Source: an uncultured Neomegalonema sp.
Lineage (GTDB): Bacteria; Pseudomonadota; Alphaproteobacteria; Rhodobacterales; Rhodobacteraceae
Direction of reading: 5' to 3'
Length of the DNA stretch: 14,859 nt
NCBI GenBank assembly: GCA_937927905.1
Contig: CALFWP010000017.1
Coordinates: forward strand, 1-14,859
In this document: positions 13,064 through 14,859 of the stretch, piece after piece
How positions within the stretch are numbered: position 1 is the first letter of the stretch
How the letters are laid out: every line of letters starts with the position of its first letter
Notes under the pieces: generated by a model
Databases searched by the model: none
Told to the model about the DNA's origin: nothing
What the model saw: the letters and a program-made list of their open reading frames with translations, nothing else
Position numbers and translations under genes: made by a program

Positions 13064-14859
13064 ATGGCCAACGATACCGATATAGGCGAACTGGATATTA
13101 CCGACGAGCTGATAGCAGAGCGTCGCGCGGAGCAGCCCGGGGAAACCCCTGAGGATATGACCTCATGGCAGCGTCCGATTACCGCATTTATCGACGTCAT
13201 GAACAATTGGGCAGGGCGGATTATATGTATCCTCCTGATCCCGTTAATTTTTGCGATGGTGTTCGAGGTTGTCTCACGAACGGCCTTCGGGATGCTCGCC
13301 GCCAACGGTATGGTAGAAACCGCCCGTGAATGGGGCCTTGGCCCGACACTCTGGGTCTACGATATAAGCCGGATGACCGGCGGTGTACTCTTTATGGGAG
13401 CGGCCGGTTACGCCTTGTTGCGGGGCGTTCATATCCGCGCGGACTTCCTATACAGAAACTGGACGCCGAAAACCCAAGCCACTGTCGACGCGATTCTGTA
13501 CCTGCTGTTTTACTTTCCTGCGATGTTGTTCTTTTTCTGGAGCGCGCTTGATTTCACCCTTGATGCCATGGGATGGCGCGGTTGGGACAAACCGTGGGGC
13601 CGTTGGGAAGAGGCCAGTGATTCCACATGGGCACCGATCCTGTGGCCTGCACGTATATTTATGCCGATCGGCGCCTTGCTGTTGTTCCTGCAAGGCTTTC
13701 CGGAGCTGTTCCGCGCGTTCCACCAGATGGGCAAAGAGCGCGAGGCGAAATTCGTCAAACTGCTGATTCCTTACTTCATCATTTTGGCCATCATCTTTTA
13801 TCTGGTATTCTTCCAGAAGGACCTTGCCAGAGACGCGGCCCGTGCGCTGCGGGCTGAAGAAACAACCTTCCTTCAAGATATTGTTCTCTGGATACAAGGC
13901 GCGCTCGACGGGTTTCTCGGTCTCTTCGGCGATGTCGAGGTATCAAAGCCGACCATCGGTCTTTACATGCTCGGCGCAATGCTGTTCTCGATTTTTGTCG
14001 GCTTTCCGATTTCTTTTACGCTGATTTTCCTCGGCTTTGTATTCGGGACATGGGGCACAAACAGTGACCTGACCTTCTATCTGCTGACTCTGCAAACCAA
14101 TTCAACCATGCTGGATGATCAGCTGGTTGCCGTTCCGCTGTTCATCTTCATGGGTATCATGATGGAGCAGGCAGGCCTGATGGAGCGCCTGTTCAACGCC
14201 GTTCAGATGATGATGTCCCGCACCAAAGGTGCCCTCTTTATAGCCGTACTGTTCGTATCGACGATCTTTGCGGCGGCCACCGGTATTGTGGGCGCATCCG
14301 TTACCATCCTCGGGATTATGGCGGCGCGGACAATGAACCGATCCGGTTATGATGTGCGTATGGCTGCAGGTACGATCACGGCGGGCGGCACGCTCGGTAT
14401 CCTGATTCCGCCATCGATTATGCTGATTGTTATGGGTCCGGTTCTGGAAGTGCCGGTGACCGACCTGTTCCGCGCTGCCATTATTCCCGGTGTACTTCTT
14501 GCCGGTCTTTATATGCTCTACGCGATCGGGCGATGCTGGATTAATCCAAGCCTCGGTCCGATCCTGGCACCGGAGGACCAGCCGGAAACCTCACCACACT
14601 ATCTGGTTGAAGTGGCGCTTGTTATGGCAGCGCTGATCGCATTCATTCAGCTTTGTGTCATGGGGGCGAGCGGAAGTCTTACTTTCTTCCCGTTCGGCGG
14701 TCTTGTTATTCCCGTGCTCTGGATCCTGTTCATGTTTGTGACATTCCAGATTATGCGTAAAGTCCGCCCGGGAGGTTTCTACTTCTCCGATCTTTGGTAC
14801 GAGTTCTTTATGGGCCTCGTTCCCCCGACCATTCTGATTTCTTTTGCTCTGGGGTCTAT
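13064..14859 (+). CDS. TRAP transporter fused small-large permease (DctQ-DctM), 3' end missing
   Basis: An open frame of 598 codons runs past the right edge. Residues about 50-225 form the DctQ-type domain: four hydrophobic helices, with GVHIRADFLY at 121-130 as the G-x-H-x-R-x-D signature. A bridging hydrophobic helix at about 232-250 and an amphipathic linker to about 295 lead into the DctM-type domain. This begins KPTIGLYMLGAMLFSIFVGF, with VPLFIFMGIMMEQAGL at 357-372 and GGTLGILIPPSIMLIVMG at 441-458. It forms the Na+-coupled elevator that receives solute from the binding protein. I translated the whole frame and found no stop or shift between the domains, so the fusion is real. The stretch after about 495 looks longer than in compact DctM proteins, resembling the mannitol/chloroaromatic (COG4664) branch. 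A short acidic cytosolic tail (1-35) precedes helix 1. No strong Shine-Dalgarno is seen before the ATG. Confidence 0.93.
   Translation, partial: MANDTDIGELDITDELIAERRAEQPGETPEDMTSWQRPITAFIDVMNNWAGRIICILLIPLIFAMVFEVVSRTAFGMLAANGMVETAREWGLGPTLWVYDISRMTGGVLFMGAAGYALLRGVHIRADFLYRNWTPKTQATVDAILYLLFYFPAMLFFFWSALDFTLDAMGWRGWDKPWGRWEEASDSTWAPILWPARIFMPIGALLLFLQGFPELFRAFHQMGKEREAKFVKLLIPYFIILAIIFYLVFFQKDLARDAARALRAEETTFLQDIVLWIQGALDGFLGLFGDVEVSKPTIGLYMLGAMLFSIFVGFPISFTLIFLGFVFGTWGTNSDLTFYLLTLQTNSTMLDDQLVAVPLFIFMGIMMEQAGLMERLFNAVQMMMSRTKGALFIAVLFVSTIFAAATGIVGASVTILGIMAARTMNRSGYDVRMAAGTITAGGTLGILIPPSIMLIVMGPVLEVPVTDLFRAAIIPGVLLAGLYMLYAIGRCWINPSLGPILAPEDQPETSPHYLVEVALVMAALIAFIQLCVMGASGSLTFFPFGGLVIPVLWILFMFVTFQIMRKVRPGGFYFSDLWYEFFMGLVPPTILISFALGS

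Noticed and set aside
1..14859. CRISPR arrays, insertion sequences, tRNA/rRNA genes, phage or defence genes
   Set aside because: No regularly spaced repeats, terminal inverted repeats with transposase, cloverleaf sequence or defence-family protein was seen on either strand.

Overview
The window looks like a chromosomal stretch of an alphaproteobacterium, most likely of the Rhodobacterales/roseobacter type. The basis is gene content and protein style: a BetA-type choline dehydrogenase, a RidA / glycerophosphodiesterase / COG3146 acetyltransferase cluster, a SoxS-like periplasmic thioredoxin, a glutathione transferase next to queG, and a TRAP transporter with a fused DctQ-DctM permease. This is inference from protein resemblance; no marker RNA is present. 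I see no tRNA, rRNA, CRISPR array, insertion sequence or integrase.

Left region (1-4561). The 5' end of a choline dehydrogenase gene runs leftward off the window. Divergent from it, across a 155-base gap, a plus-strand series begins: cyclopropane-fatty-acid synthase (351-1655), a RidA-family protein (1714-2184), a glycerophosphodiester phosphodiesterase overlapping RidA by 4 bases (2181-2936), a FemAB-like/COG3146 acetyltransferase (2985-4160) and a small exported SoxS-like thioredoxin (4223-4561). The first four are likely co-transcribed. Lipid modification and phospholipid-headgroup turnover are the common thread of two of them.

Middle region (4698-9305). Five minus-strand genes read, in transcription order: an IclR-family regulator, a glutathione S-transferase that starts on the regulator's stop codon (TAATG), queG (epoxyqueuosine reductase, probably starting at a GTG) and acs (acetyl-CoA synthetase). 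That is four genes; the fifth minus-strand gene is the partial betA at the left edge. acs converges on the thioredoxin gene.

Right region (9306-14859). Divergent from the IclR regulator is a GMC-family flavoprotein dehydrogenase (9398-11017), followed 3 bases later by a TerC/YjbE-type membrane protein (11021-11698). Then, after a 156-base gap with a nested hairpin, come a TRAP solute-binding protein (11855-12949), a strong intrinsic terminator-like hairpin (12969-12997) and a fused TRAP permease that runs off the right edge (13064 onward). The regulator-dehydrogenase gap holds two copies of the same inverted repeat, TTGARA-N7-TTTCAW, 23 bp apart centre to centre. They are the best operator candidates in the window.

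The most coherent interpretation is an IclR-controlled uptake-and-oxidation locus: the TRAP system imports a small organic solute and the GMC enzyme oxidises an alcohol derived from it or related to it. The substrate is unknown. All protein families here are known; I found no clearly novel protein or defence system. The unusual points are TerC inside this locus, the paired inverted repeats, the EWCC motif in the TRAP binding protein, and the structured gap before it.
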